Below are positions 23,182-34,622 of a stretch of 64,000 bases of DNA, in pieces. A model generated the notes under the pieces. It had not been told where the DNA came from. It worked only from the letters and a program-made list of their open reading frames with translations, and ran no database searches. Positions within the stretch are counted from its first letter, which is position 1, and each line of letters opens with the position of its first letter. The position numbers and the translations under genes were made by a program. The stretch is from Leucosporidium creatinivorum (lineage: Eukaryota > Basidiomycota > Microbotryomycetes > Leucosporidiales > Leucosporidiaceae), in NCBI GenBank assembly GCA_001600635.1, contig BCKL01000008.1, forward strand, positions 73,830 to 137,829, given 5' to 3'.

Positions 23182-25151
23182 TCATGGCTCCTCCTTGACG
23201 CTGCCAGGCGTCTGCGGTGGTGCCGCTGCTGGAGTTGAGCCTCGACCGAAGAAGGAGGTCAGGCTCGGCCGCCGAGAAGCGGGAGCTGGCGCTGGGACTG
23301 GGACTGGCGGAGGTGGAGGGGAGCCGAGGTCGGGAAGGATGAAGTTGCGATGGGAAGGTAGGCCGGAGGGAGAGCTCGGGGAGAGAGGGGAGCCGGGGGT
23401 GGTGCTGCCGGGAGTTCTGGGGGAGGAAGTGCCCGTGGCGCCGTTCTGTGGAGCGTGCTGGGCGCCACTCTGCGATTCCTTGAGGAGGAATTCGATCCAC
23501 AGGTCGCTGAAGGACTGTTGCGCGACGAAGAGGGTCAGCATCTGCGAGACAAACAAGCGCACGACGAAGCTCACCTCGTTCTCCCCAAGATCGTCCACCG
23601 CCTTGCCCTTCCCACTTCTCGCATGACCCTTCCCTCCTCCCCTCGACCCACTCGCAATCACACCCGGCGCGCTCAAGCCGCTCGACCTCTGCAAGCCGAC
23701 CTGCTCTCGCTGGTCGTCCGACCATGAGAGGATCGAGCTGATGAGCTGCAGCATCTCGAACCGCTTGGTGTCGGCGCGAGGGGTGTTGAGGAAGGTGATG
23801 AGGACGTTGGAGACGAGGCGACGGTCGACCGAGTTCTCGCTGGAGTCCTTCTTGAGTCGCCGAAGGGCTTCTGTGAGATGCTCGTTGAGGATGACGGCTG
23901 TAGGGCGATATCGATAAGCACACAGCGAAGGGCGAGACGAGGAGGTAGCAACGAACCCTCATGGCGTAGCTTGCCCGTGAGCAGACTCTGGTCCTTGACC
24001 TGCTTCGTAAGCATGAGGACCTTCTCCGAGTCGTTTTGTGCTGCTGCGAGGTTGGCCTATGAAGTGAGAGGGTCAGCGAGAAGCTTCTCGGCGGAGAGAA
24101 AGCGAAGCGGCGCACCTCTGCCGTCGTTGCGCGCTGCTTGTAGGTCGCCAGCGAGTCGTTGGACGCCTGCAGCTGAGCCTGTAGGTCTCCGAGCGTTGAC
24201 TCCAATTCCCGCTCCTTGGCTGTAGCATAAGTGGGTCAGCATTCGATCTCCCTTCCCGAGCTCGAGCTTCGGACTGACCGGCTTGGAACTCCTCGAGAAC
24301 AGCATGCAGGTTGGAGGCGCTCTCCGCCTCGCGATCCCTCTCCTCCCTAAGCACTTCCCTCTCGCTCTTGGCCACTCCCAGCTCCATCTCGACCTGCCCC
24401 AAGCGCGTGACGAGCTCCTCCCTCCGGACCCTCTCGCGCATGGCCTCACCCTCCCACTCCTCGCGCTCCATCCTGACGCGCTCCAGATCCTCCTGCGCAT
24501 CCCTCAGTGCCAATTCCCGCTCGCTCGCCTCCTCTGAAGTGAGCTTCTGCGAGTCGAAGGCTCGAAGGCGCAGCTGCTCGAGCTCGGAATGGGCGTGCTC
24601 GGCGTCGTCGTTGGTCTGGATGAGCTCGAGGCGTAGTGTTTCGACCGAGGCTGTAAGGTCTTCGTTGGCCGCGCGTAGGTCCGAGATTTCCTGCTCCCGC
24701 CGGTCGAGCTCGTCCTGAGAGATGTGTGAGAGAGCTGGTCAACACGCGTGGCCTCTGCCGCTCGTCGCTTCTGCAGCGAGCTAACACTACAGAAGAGGGT
24801 ACTCACTGCATCCTGCTTAAGCTTGTCTCCTAGTGTGTTCCTCATGTTGGTGAGTTTGCCCAGCAGCGAGCGATACTGGGCCTCAAACTGCTCCTTCTCC
24901 TCCCTCGTCCTGACCAGCTCATCTTCTAGCCTCCGTATCCGGTCTTCTGCCTCCTCTGCAGGGTAGTCTCCCTCTGCTAATTCCTCCTCCTGATACTCCT
25001 CCTGCGGCGGTACTGCCCCGCCTTGGTCCTCGTGTACTGGCTCGAGCGAGAGGGCGGCGCCGCCGTTGGTGAGAGACGCTGGGCGAGGTGGACGTGGATA
25101 GTCGAGCGAGTCGCGCGCAGGCGGGAGCGGTACAGTTGAGGGATCCGTCAT
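23182..25151 (-). CDS. RUD3: Golgin of the Rud3/GMAP-210 type with GRAB domain
   Basis: Six exons (24807-25151, 24279-24714, 24116-24219, 23957-24056, 23575-23897, 23182-23514) give 546 residues. From about residue 60 to 330 the protein is a long coiled coil rich in Glu, Leu, Arg and Gln. It is followed by a GRAB-type domain near 329-390: VDRRLVSNVLITFLNTPRAD then RFEMLQLISSILSWSD. In yeast Rud3 this domain binds Arf1 and places the golgin on the cis-Golgi, where the coiled coil tethers vesicles. The C-terminal 110 residues are Pro/Ser/Gly-rich and probably disordered. The gene converges with the SNF2 gene, the two stops being about 155 bp apart. A generic coiled-coil protein is the alternative, but the GRAB block supports Rud3. 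Confidence 0.8.
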
Positions 25152-25472
25152 CCCTACAGCCTGAGAATGGCCTTACGCGAAGCGGTCGAAGTGAGGAGCG
25201 AGACGTAGCAAAGCGAAGGAGGAGGGTGAGCCTCAGCGAGGCGGTGACCGCGAGAGGTGGACGATCTCAGATCGGGCCCACGCCTCTTGCAAGAGTTCTG
25301 AGGGGGTGAGGTAGCTCCCAGAGCTCTCGAGATGCTTGTCTGGTAAGCGAGACGAATCAGAGAGAGCTGTACAGAATTCGGCGGAGGCTCGCAGGGCGTT
25401 TCGTAAGGTCTCTTGGCGACTGCGCAGCGAGGTAGATGTACAACACGGCAGGCGAGACCAATCAATTGCTGT
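25152..25472. other. Short intergenic region between tandem RUD3 and NMD3
   Basis: This stretch of 321 bp contains the NMD3 3' UTR and RUD3 promoter. Nothing else is recognisable. Confidence 0.4.
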
Positions 25473-27643
25473 CTACTCCTCCGTATCCTCTCCCTCACCC
25501 TCCAACACCTCATCACCATCCTCATCCTGCGCGAAAGGAGAAGAGAGGACGGTCAGCTTCGGCGCTCGCTGTTCACGTCACCTGTAGGCGAGAACTCACA
25601 ATGTTCAAGTTATCCATCTCATCCAACAGATCATCCACCTTGATCTCGGGGAAGTCCTCCTCCTCCTCGTCGACGTCCGAGTCCTCCATCATGGCATCGG
25701 CGGCGCGAGCGGCCTCCTGCGCCTTGAACAGGTTGAGGTTGCCACGCAGCTCCTCGTCCTCCTCAATGTCGCGCAGGAAGCGCTCGTAGTCGGCTTCGGC
25801 CTTGGCTTGATCGGCCTGTGGCGAGGGGAGAAAGGGTCAGTGGGTTGAGCGCGAGCGCCGAGGCAGCGCCGAAGGGAAAAGAGAGACGAGACGTACAGCT
25901 CCAGCTCCACGGTACCTCGCGTTCTTCTCGGCACGCTCGCGACCGAGCCCAATGGTATCGGCGCCCTCGAGCGAAGCTCCTCCGGCCTCCTTGACCTGCG
26001 AGTTTGCGAAGAAGGGTAGGTCAGCGGCCGCTGCGCACCGTAGCGAGACAAGCGAGGAAGAAACCACGCACCATCGACTTGAGCTTCCAAGCACGAGCCT
26101 TGCTCTTCTTCCGCCTGTTGGGGTACGTCTTGCGCACCAAGATGACCTCGGGCACCCTCGACATGTTCAAGCTCTCCCACACCTCGTTATTGAAGTTGGC
26201 CGAGCCGAGCATGTATCCCAGCACGGTATCTCCCGGCTTGAGGACGGCACCGAGGTGAGTCCTAGTGTGGTAGATGACGTCCGAGTTCATCGAGCCTCCG
26301 ACGGGCGAGACCTGCGCGTCGGCGAGGAGGAAGCGACCTCCCTTGGCGGTCTTCGGGGGGTGGGAAGTGGGCTCAATGTCGAGAACGATGTACTCGGTAG
26401 CCTGGGTGATGTCGACGAGGGTGGGGAAGGGGGCGCGCCAGTAGACGTTGGCGGAGATGTCGCCGAGGGTGAGGGTGACGGGGTCGATGAGGTAGATTTG
26501 GTTGCCCACGCGGTGGCAGACGGTGAGCTGGGAGATGTTGGACATGGAGCGGGCGATCTTCTGGGGGAGGCAGACGATGTCGTCCTTGCAGATGGGAATG
26601 ATTTCGACCGAGTAGGTCAACTTGGCGTTGGTAGTCGACGAGTGGATATCTTGGGAGATGAGCTGCTCCGAGGCCTTGGACCTGTTTGATGCAGTAAGTC
26701 AGCTTCAACTCGACTGGCTAGAGCGCCTCCAATGCTACTCGCCTAGTGGGAGCAATGGCGCCGAGGAAGTCGACCATCTTGAGGGCGTGCTGCTTGGTCG
26801 AGTAGAAGAAGTTGAGTCCGTCTTTGACCTCAGTGACCGAAATGGTGTCCTTGTCGGCGTTGTGCTTGAGGATGAGCTGCTCGAGGTAGAGGAAAGTACG
26901 CTTGTGGTCGACCTTTTGGCGAACCTGGACGAGGGCGCGCCAGGTGTTCTTGGCGGCGAGACGGGTGCACTCGGGGCACTGAGCTCCCTGGATGACATAC
27001 TCGACCTCAAAGACTTGCTGGAGGACGGTGGACGAGAAGACCTGTGTCGAGGTGGAAGGGCGGAGGTCAGCTCGGCGCTCGTCTACTCGGCTTTCTCGCT
27101 GTAGCCCCAGCACCCCGCCTAGCCAAGCCCTGCAGAAAGATGACTCACCTCCTTCTGAATGGTAAGCTTAACCCTGAGACGCTTGGAATGCGGCTCAGTC
27201 CAAATGAATCCAGCGTCGATGAGGCGGACCTTTGCCAGTCCCTTGAGCTTGCGCAGGCAGATGGCGAGCAGCTCCCTCGACTCCATCTCACAGATGACCC
27301 ATTGCGTAGGAGGGGCGAGGTAGCGGGAGCATCCCTTGCAGAAGTTGACGGCCGCTTGCTTGGGGATTCCTTCGGTGATGTCGATTCTGCGGTCATCAAG
27401 GCCTGTCAGCTCTTCTGGCTCAGGCGAGGGGCGAGCAAAGGGTACATACGAGTTGCGAAGGCAGTTGACACAGAGGTTGGCTCCGTTGGGCTCGATGGGA
27501 GTACCGCAGTCTGTAATGCGAGACGAGAGCAAAAGGTTAGCTGGGGAGCGAGACGAAGCAGCTTGTGGCGAGCTGTACGTACCAGCACACAGGACGTAAG
27601 CCGTCTGGTTCTGTGCTCCGACGTAGGTGATTTGTCCACTCAT
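25473..27643 (-). CDS. NMD3: 60S ribosomal export adaptor Nmd3
   Basis: Eight exons (27583-27643, 27450-27510, 27149-27386, 26743-27041, 26072-26681, 25897-25995, 25600-25815, 25473-25526) give 545 residues. Paired cysteines near the N-terminus (LCADCGTPI, LCVNCLRNS, FCKGCSRYL, CPECTR) form the Nmd3 zinc-binding region, followed by QVRQKVDHKRTFLYLEQLI and the central OB/SH3-like part (YSVEIIPICKDDIVCLP, VYWRAPFPTLVDI). The end is acidic, with EDFPEIKVDDLLDEMDNLNI, a leucine-rich nuclear export-like stretch, and a Glu/Asp tail. Nmd3 binds the nascent large subunit and recruits Crm1 for export. The intron between exons 4 and 5 has a GC donor rather than GT. The start is 277 bp from the divergent RMP1-like gene, also a ribosome/RNA-processing gene. 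Confidence 0.95.
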
Positions 27644-27920
27644 TGTTCGGCGAAAGAACGAGCTACAGGACCGAGAGGATAGGTCAGCAACTTGCTGCTG
27701 AGCCAAGCGAGTTTGCGTCTCTTTCGCACCTTTTTGAAGCTGTAGGACGGTGGTAATGGAGGGGAGCTACAGGCAGTCAAGCTGAGCTGTTGGGAGAGAA
27801 CGAGTTTGTTCTGGAGACGACGTTCGACCAAAGGCGAAGCGTGTGGCAGAAGCTCAAGCCTGGGCAGCGAACGAAAGGTCGGCTTTCGCTCGGCGCTCTT
27901 TCTCTGGCTTCCGCCGTCAA
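27644..27920. promoter_or_regulatory. Divergent promoter, NMD3/RMP1-like
   Basis: There are 277 bp between two start codons of genes both linked to ribosome production. No specific binding site could be assigned, so co-regulation is only inferred. Confidence 0.45.
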
Positions 27921-29378
27921 ATGACTCGTTCAATTCCTCGTTCATTACCGCCGAATGATGGGACCAGTACAGCTCCACCTACAGAAGCATTGAAGCTGCC
28001 CGGACTCGTCTCGGCCCTTCGTCCCCTCAAACGAGGCTCAGCTCAACTCGCAGAGGAGGCCTTGCTCCTCCGCCGCTTCACCTACAAAAACAAGAATCAG
28101 CACAAAGGTTGCGGCTGGTGGCGAAAGCTTGTAGAGGTCGACCGCGTCACGGAGCGAGTCACTGCTGAGCTACAGGCGCTGCTGGGGGAGTTTGGCATCG
28201 CGTGAGTTCACTGGGAGAGCTGCCTTAGCGCGGGGCTGACTTGTAACGCTACGCTACAGCAAGGAGAAGGATGAGATTGGTACCATTGACCATCACGCCG
28301 TCGCCAAGAGCTTGCTTAGGCTTCCTCGGTCCATGCTCATCCTCGAGAAGGTGAGCTCGTCCGCCGTTAGTCCTTTGAGCGCCGTGTAGCTGACAATCTC
28401 CTCGCTGCAGTCGATTGAGGTCATGCTTGGATCAGCTTCGTATGCAGCTCACTCATCGCCAGACAAGCTCAGCTCGCTAATCCTGTCGCACCCCCACAGA
28501 ATCCTCGAGCAGCTCATCCACTCGCGCGCCTTCCTCTCCTTCGCCGTAGTGGTCGTCTCCCTCATCGCACGTCTTCACACGCTTGCCAGCGTCTTACTCG
28601 ACGACTTGAGCAAGGCTTCGATTGTGCTCGTTCGGCTTGTGCACGCCAACTCGGTGAGCTCGGCGATGTTCTCCTCCCCCTCCCGCATCGTCTGACCTTC
28701 TTTCACCCCCAACAGCTCCTCGACCATATCGAACCAGCTCACAAACAGCTCCCCCGAGACCTCAAACGCTTCATCGACCTCTCACCCGCTTCGTTCGCTT
28801 ACGACCTCACTCTCCCTGCCTCGACTACCTCCTCCCTGGCCCCTTCTCGAGCGCCAACTCCGACCGTTGGCTCTCCAGCACCATCGCAGGAGTACGGAGC
28901 TGTTGTCTCACGGGCAGAGATGAAGAAGTCGAAGCTGGACCAGGCGATTTCCGCGTCGGTCGGCGTCCCCTCTCCGCCTCCGGCTGCTCTGCCGAGCCCT
29001 GCGCCACAGAAGGTCAAGCGGGCTGAACGAGAGGTGGACGTCAAGATGGTCGATGTAGAGGCGCCCAAGCGGAAGCAGAAGTTGGAACCTCCCGTCGAGG
29101 AGGAGCAGGCAGCAGAGCCGAGGCGATCGAAGCTCGCCACGAAGGAGGAGTTGAAGGAGCTGCCATCCCTCTTTGGCGACCTGCTGGAGCCACCAAAGGT
29201 CAAGACGTTGAAGCAGAAGAGTGCTGGGTCGGAGGAGAAGGAGAAGAAGCGATCACGTTTGAAAGAGAAGGGCGAGGAGGGAGGCAAGACGAGCGCCGAG
29301 GGGGAGGTGAAGCGCAAGAAGAAGAAGAAGAAGGTGGTCAAGGATGATGACGATGAGATTGACAGTATCTTTGGCTAG
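27921..29378 (+). CDS. Rmp1/NEPRO-like nucleolar RNase MRP-associated protein
   Basis: Exons 27921-28201, 28260-28350, 28411-28653 and 28716-29378 encode 425 residues. The diagnostic feature is RRFTYKNKNQHKGCGWWRKL, the Lys-Asn-Gln-His signature shared by yeast Rmp1 and metazoan NEPRO, both of which bind RNase MRP and act in pre-rRNA processing. A helical region with LIHSRAFLSFAVVVVSLIARL follows. The C-terminal half is charged and low complexity, with many KKK blocks, and ends in DDDDEIDSIFG, a tail seen in several nucleolar proteins. The start is the first ATG of the exon; a longer in-frame leader exists but carries no ATG. The family assignment rests mainly on one motif plus architecture. 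Confidence 0.62.
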
Positions 29379-29647
29379 CCTCTGAGATCATGATCAACAC
29401 CGCATCCTGGCCTGAGGGGAGGCAGAGAGCGAAAGGAAGATGGGAGGGAGCGCCGAGCCGTGAGAGCTTCGCTGTAGCTTGATCACTGGCCACTCTGGTG
29501 AACTCTGTAGCTCTGTGCAGAGAAGTATACTCCATCACGAGCCCCAACAAGCCCACCCCTCTTCTCAGCCTCGCCTCTCCTCGCCTCCTCGAAATCTCCC
29601 TCTCCCTCCTCCCACAACCTCGTCTCTCTCTCATCTCTCAGCTCGCA

Positions 29648-30538
29648 ATGGCCGCTGGAGAAGGCAAGATCTCGTCTGGCAAGGGCAAGGGTACCGGAGA
29701 GGGCAAGGAGAGGGCTGCACCTGTCAACAGGTCGAGTACGTCTTCTCTCGCTCTCTAGATCCGCCAAGGAAGCTGCTCGCTGACCGTCGGGATAGAGCGC
29801 GCGGGCTTGGTGTTCCCGGTCGGAAGAACAGATAGGAAGCTTCGTCAGTATGCCTCGAGGATCGGTGCTGGTGCTCCTGGTGAGCTACATGTCCTCTTGA
29901 TCGCCTGCAGGATCTTAGCGAGCTCGAGAAGGCAGCGGAACTGACCTGATATCTGATCACGCTCGCTCGCTGCAGTCTACCTCTGCGCCGTGCTCGAGTA
30001 CTTGACTGCTGAGATCCTCGAACTCGCTGGTAACGCTGCTCGGTATGTGCCTGCTCCTCCTGCTCCTGATCAACACCGCCGAGCGTCAGGCAGCGAGGGA
30101 GAGCACTCGAGCGATTTGGAAGCGATGAAGAGGGGAAGCGGTCAAGCTGACGACTCGCAAAACCTACAGTGACAACAAAAAGAGGCGCATCAACCCTAGG
30201 CACTTGCAGCTCGCCATCCGGTGCGCTTTCGAGCTAGCCTCCGTCGGCTCGGCGTGCGCTGATGTCCGCCCATGCTCTCTCCCTGCAGCAACGACGAGGA
30301 GCTCAACGATCTTCTCGCTCACGTTACCATCAAGGAAGGTGGTGTCCTCCCCAAGGTGCGTCTAATTCGCTACAAGCCGTTGTCGAGCGCTGAGGGACCA
30401 TCACTGACCGCCCTCTTTCGCCGCGCCTCTCCCCTCGCGTCCCTCCCTACACACGTCCAGATCCACCGCGAGCTCCTCCCCGGCTACGTCCGTCCCAAAG
30501 TGAGGAAGCCCAAGGACCAGGACGACGAGGAGGAGTAG
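29648..30538 (+). CDS. Second histone H2A paralogue, shortened L1 loop and acidic end
   Basis: Six exons (29648-29735, 29796-29879, 29976-30042, 30170-30220, 30289-30355, 30461-30538) give 144 residues. After a Gly/Lys tail comes KRAGLVFPVGRTDRKLR, directly joined to QYASRIGAGAP; canonical H2A has two more residues between LR and YA (RKGRYA in the other gene here). The fold continues with YLCAVLEYLTAEILELAG, NAARDNKKRRI, LQLAIRNDEEL and GGVLPKIHRELLPG. The acidic-patch residues are kept. The tail is short and basic, then acidic (KPKDQDDEEE), without an SQE motif. It lacks the H2A.Z pattern. Its last three intron positions and phases match those of the H2A gene at 4.5 kb, so the two are paralogues. 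No H2B gene is adjacent. The role of the variant cannot be told from sequence. Confidence 0.87.
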
Positions 30539-31580
30539 TCTGCTTGCGACTCGCTCGACTCGGCTCGGCTTTGGTCGACCTCGCTTAGGTAGGAGAGGAT
30601 AGTGATCGCTTCTATGCTCTTCTTCGATACATGTGAATAGGTGTACGATCTAGTGGAAACAGCAGCGCTCTTGTCGGCTCCAATCTCCCTGCAGACAAGA
30701 TCAAGATGCGAGCCGAGCCGAGGAGGTTCGACACAGTGGTGGCGAAGGGAGCTCGATACCTGCTCCGGTACAGGAGCTAGGGGCGCCCAAATATGGTGAT
30801 TTTTCTCCGGAAAGACTGCAAGCCACTCAATCGACTGCAGAACGACGGCGCCCTTCGTAGTGGCCTGTGGCTTTTCTCGGCGAAGCCTGCCACTCCGACT
30901 GCACCTGTTCTGCTGCAGAACAAGCCGGAAGCTTCTGATATTGCACACAAGTGGTTGCTAACCCACTATGGGATCCCCTCAATAACCCACAGAACGACCG
31001 GGACCCCTCCAACAAGCGAATCAGCCCATCCCCTCCTGCTCCCCACACTTCTCGGCGCCCGACTCTCCCGCAGGCTCTGGTCCCGACTTGATGGCTGGGT
31101 GGCAGCGCGCTACAGGCATCTCATCCGGGGCTTCGCCTGGTGTACTGGATTCTCCCAACTCGAGCTGGCCCTAGTTCGAGCAGCTTCGGAACTTGGCTCG
31201 GAGCTCGGCGGCTGTCCTGCCAGAGGCGCCCCTTGCCTCAATTCCTCGATCAACTTCTGTAGCTCATCAGACTTGTACGCCTTTCATCCAGATTTCATCG
31301 ATTCCTATGTGATCACCTCGCAATAGCTTACTGTAGCTCAATAGAATCGCTCGGCTCGGCTGCCTCGGGACTGGCAGGCCTCTGCGGGGACGTCTCGAAC
31401 CAAAACGAGCTTCAGAGCCCTTTGACCGAGTTCGCTGGTGAGCACGAGGCCTGCTCAGTAATTGAGGTGGAGAAAGCGCGACCGCCGACTTCGCCCTTTC
31501 TAGCTTGGGACTTGCCTCCATCGCCTTTCTCCCTTCTTCCTCTTCCTCCTACCAACCACACCTCAGTTAAATCACTACCA
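30539..31580. other. Gene-free kilobase upstream of aldehyde dehydrogenase
   Basis: This contains the H2A 3' UTR and the aldehyde dehydrogenase promoter. A 177-codon open frame at 30793-31326 has no recognisable domain. CTGTAGCTCA occurs twice, near 31257 and 31323. Confidence 0.4.
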
Positions 31581-34012
31581 ATGTCCGCCCCCAGCGCCAC
31601 TCTTACATTCCCCGAGGGCCACTCGCTCAAGGAGGTCACCTTCGAGACTGGTAAGCCTTGCCCCACCTTCTCGCATCGTCTCCGCTAGCCGCTCGGGTCG
31701 CCCAGCGGCCTTTGCTGGGCTACAGAATGGCTGGCGGACCACCCACATATGTAGGGCAATAGCTGACCTTGCGCCCCATGTCTGTAGGTCTCTTCATCAA
31801 CAACAAGTTCGTGCCCGGAGTCGAGGGACGTACCATCGACGTTCTCAACCCTGCTACCGACAAGAAGATTGCCGTCGTCTCCGAGGCTGGTGCCCAGGAT
31901 ATCGACATTGCGGTGTGAGTTTCTGTAACGCATCACCGACGCCAGCGAGCCTTTCCGCGGTGATCCTGAGCCGACGACTGACAAGTCTTTCCTCCCCCTT
32001 CCCCTCGCTCGCTCTTCTCGCCGGCCGGTTTTCAACATTGCATCGACTTGTCGACACACAGCGATGCCGCCGAGAAGGCTTTCAACACCGTCTGGGGAGA
32101 GAAGGTACCCGGACACGAGCGTGGCCGGTCAGTCGATGTGGTCGCCTCCTCGGCTCGGCGATCCAAGCTGACCTTGCTGGCCACTCTAACAGTCTCCTGA
32201 TCGCTCTCGCTGAGGCTTTCGAGGCCAACTCCGAGACCCTTGCCTCCATCGAGTCTTTGGTGAGCTGCAACGCGCCCATTGCCGCCACGCAAGCCCTCGT
32301 TGCTCATCAACTCGGTCTTCTCCACCTTTGCAGGACAACGGAAAGGCTTACGGATTCGCTAAGGGATTCGATGTCGCCGAGGCTGCTGCCTGCCTCCGCT
32401 ACTACGGTGGATGGGCCGACAAGAACCACGGAAAGGTGAGGAGTCTCGCCGTGTGGGGCTGACGAGGCGATCTCGCAGCGGCGCAGGCTAACCTTCGCTT
32501 TTTTACTGCACCAGACTATCGAGACTCACGACCAGAAGCTCGCCTTCACCCGCCATGAGCCCATTGGAGTTGTCGGCCAGATCATCCCCTGTAAGCTTTC
32601 GCTCGCCGCCCGTTGAGGGCAACCGCTTGAAGGTCATACGCTAAGACTTCCGGCCTTCCCCCGTTCTGCAGGGAACTTCCCCATCCTCATGTTCGCCTGG
32701 AAGCTCGGACCCGCCCTTGCCACCGGTAACACCATTGTCATCAAGGTCGCCGAGACTACCCCTCTTTCCGCCTTCTACGCCGCCCGCCTTATCGCCGACA
32801 TCTTCCCCCCCGGTGTCGTCGTGAGTTGCTCGAGATCCGGATGATGAAGTAAGCCCGATACTGACTCCCTCTACCGCAGAACATTGTCACCGGATACGGT
32901 GCCATCGCTGGAGCCGCCATCTCTTCGCACATGAAGATCTCCAAGGTTCGTCTCCTCCTCGCCGCCATCGCCGAGCTGCAGCGGCTGACTCTTCCTTTCC
33001 TACAGGTCGCTTTCACCGGATCCACCCTCGTCGGTCGCCAGATCATGAAGGCTGCCGCCCAGTCCAACCTCAAGTCGGTCACCCTCGAGCTCGGAGGAAA
33101 GTCGCCCAACATCATCTTCGACGATGCCGACCTCGAGCAGGCCGTCTCCTGGTCGACCTTCGGACTCTTCTTCAACCACGGACAGTGCTGCTGCGCCGGA
33201 TCCCGTATCTATGTGCAGGAGTCGGTCTACGACAAGTTCCTCGAGCTCCTCACCGCCAAGGTCCAGTCGCTCAAGGTCGGATCGCCCTTCGCCGCCGACA
33301 CCTTCCAGGGACCTCAGACTTCGCAGCTCCAGTTCGACCGCATCTCGGAGCACATCAAGTCTGGAAAGGACGAGGGAGCCACCGTTCACATTGGAGGAGA
33401 GCGCCACGGAACCGAGGGATACTTCCTCCAGCCTACCATCTTCACCGATGTCAAGCCCCACATGCGCATCGTTAAGGAGGAGATTTTCGGACCTGTCGTC
33501 GTTGTTGCCAAGTTCAAGGACGAGGCCGACATCGTACGTTTCTCTTCCCCGTCGCTTCTCGCTCGCTCGGCGCTGACCCATTTCCGCTTCGCGTGCACAG
33601 ATCGCCCAGGCCAACGATACCATGTACGGACTCGCCGCCGCCGTCTTCTCGCGTGACATCTCCCGTGCCCTCAACACCGCCAAGCAGCTCAAGGCCGGAG
33701 TGAGTGCTCTCTGCTCGGCGGCGGCTATGCTCGGGCTACGCTGACCCTCGCTGTGTCGCTTCTCAGACCGTCTGGGTCAACTGCTACAACCAGCTCCACT
33801 CGCAGACTCCCTTCGGAGGTGAGTCGAGCTCCCGAGCGGGCCGCAACGTCGACTTTGGTCTTCGCCGAGCACCGGCTGACCCTCTTCTCTCGCCTATACC
33901 TCCAGGTTACAAGCAGTCTGGTATTGGACGCGAGCTTGGAGAGTATGCACTCGCAAACTACACCAGCGTCAAAGCCGTTCACGTTAACCTGGAGCAGTCC
34001 AACCCCCTCTAA
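31581..34012 (+). CDS. NAD(P)-dependent aldehyde dehydrogenase (ALDH1/2 class)
   Basis: Twelve exons (31581-31650, 31788-31914, 32062-32127, 32193-32259, 32334-32435, 32515-32590, 32672-32820, 32880-32945, 33006-33533, 33601-33699, 33767-33818, 33906-34012) give 502 residues, the standard family length. It oxidises aldehydes such as acetaldehyde to acids. Visible motifs are [29 protein letters not shown], the general-base glutamate in LELGGKSP (E269), the nucleophile in GQCCCAGSR (middle Cys, about 303), EEIFGPVV and the C-terminal [13 protein letters not shown]. There is no obvious mitochondrial presequence, so a cytosolic location is likely. Codons are strongly C-ending with GGA-rich glycine use, in keeping with high expression. 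The last two exons and 3' flank are duplicated in degraded form at 6.5 kb. Confidence 0.95.
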
Positions 34013-34622
34013 GCGCAAAACGAGCCGCTCAGCCAGGATCGCCCAACGAAGGCGACACAACTCTCTAGCTTCCTCTTCTCGGATCAGTTTAGTGCGGTTT
34101 CCCTTCTTCTCTACCTCTACTTCTTGTGTCAATGCCATAGCCCTTGCCTCGAGACCTTCGCCATCCGCCAGCAGCGAGCGAGAGCATCGGCTTCGGCGAC
34201 CGCAAGATGAGCGTAGCAACCAAGTTCAGACTGCTCGTGGCAACGGCAGCCGCTCGAGCCACAAACCGGGAACGATGGGCAGCTATAGTCAGCTGCAGGC
34301 AAAGGCGAGCGGTACGGTACGGTCGGAGTCGAAAGAAAGCGGTCAGCGAGCGATCTCGTTCCCTCGGCGAAGAGCGTAACGGAGAGGCCTACAAGCAGTA
34401 CTACTATCCAAGATTAGCATTGGAGACTACAAATCCATTTACGGGAGGCCAAGATTGATGCTGTAGAAGGATGCAGCTTCTAGAGGTGGGCGAGGAAGGA
34501 CGAGTTCGGCGATGTTTTCGCCGCTCTCTCGCGGTCTTAAAAGAACGTTACTGAGTCGGATGCCTTCCATTTGTCCCTTACTACGCTGTACATATTTGTT
34601 TGATTCCTTGCACTCCCTCATG
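34013..34622. other. Convergent 3' region with a copied MFS exon
   Basis: This stretch lies between the ends of the aldehyde dehydrogenase and the MFS transporter gene. Besides the 3' UTRs it holds a degraded copy of transporter exon 6, listed separately. Confidence 0.5.
34317..34475 (-). repeat. Degraded copy of MFS exon 6 with flanking intron pieces
   Basis: About 160 bp here match 36037-36196, where exon 6 of the transporter lies. Shared landmarks are GTCAGCGAGCGATCTCG, GGAGAGGCCTACAAGCAGTA, ACAAATCCATTTA and GATTGATGCTGTAGAAGGA. The copy includes both splice borders. The exon-like part is one base shorter than the real exon and has in-frame stops when read like it, so it is not a usable alternative exon. 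Confidence 0.85.

Noticed and set aside
29648-30538. H2A.Z assignment for the second H2A gene
   Set aside because: It keeps the canonical RIGAGAPVYL and NAARDNKK segments and lacks the H2A.Z pattern (such as NAAKDLK and the altered L1/docking sequence).
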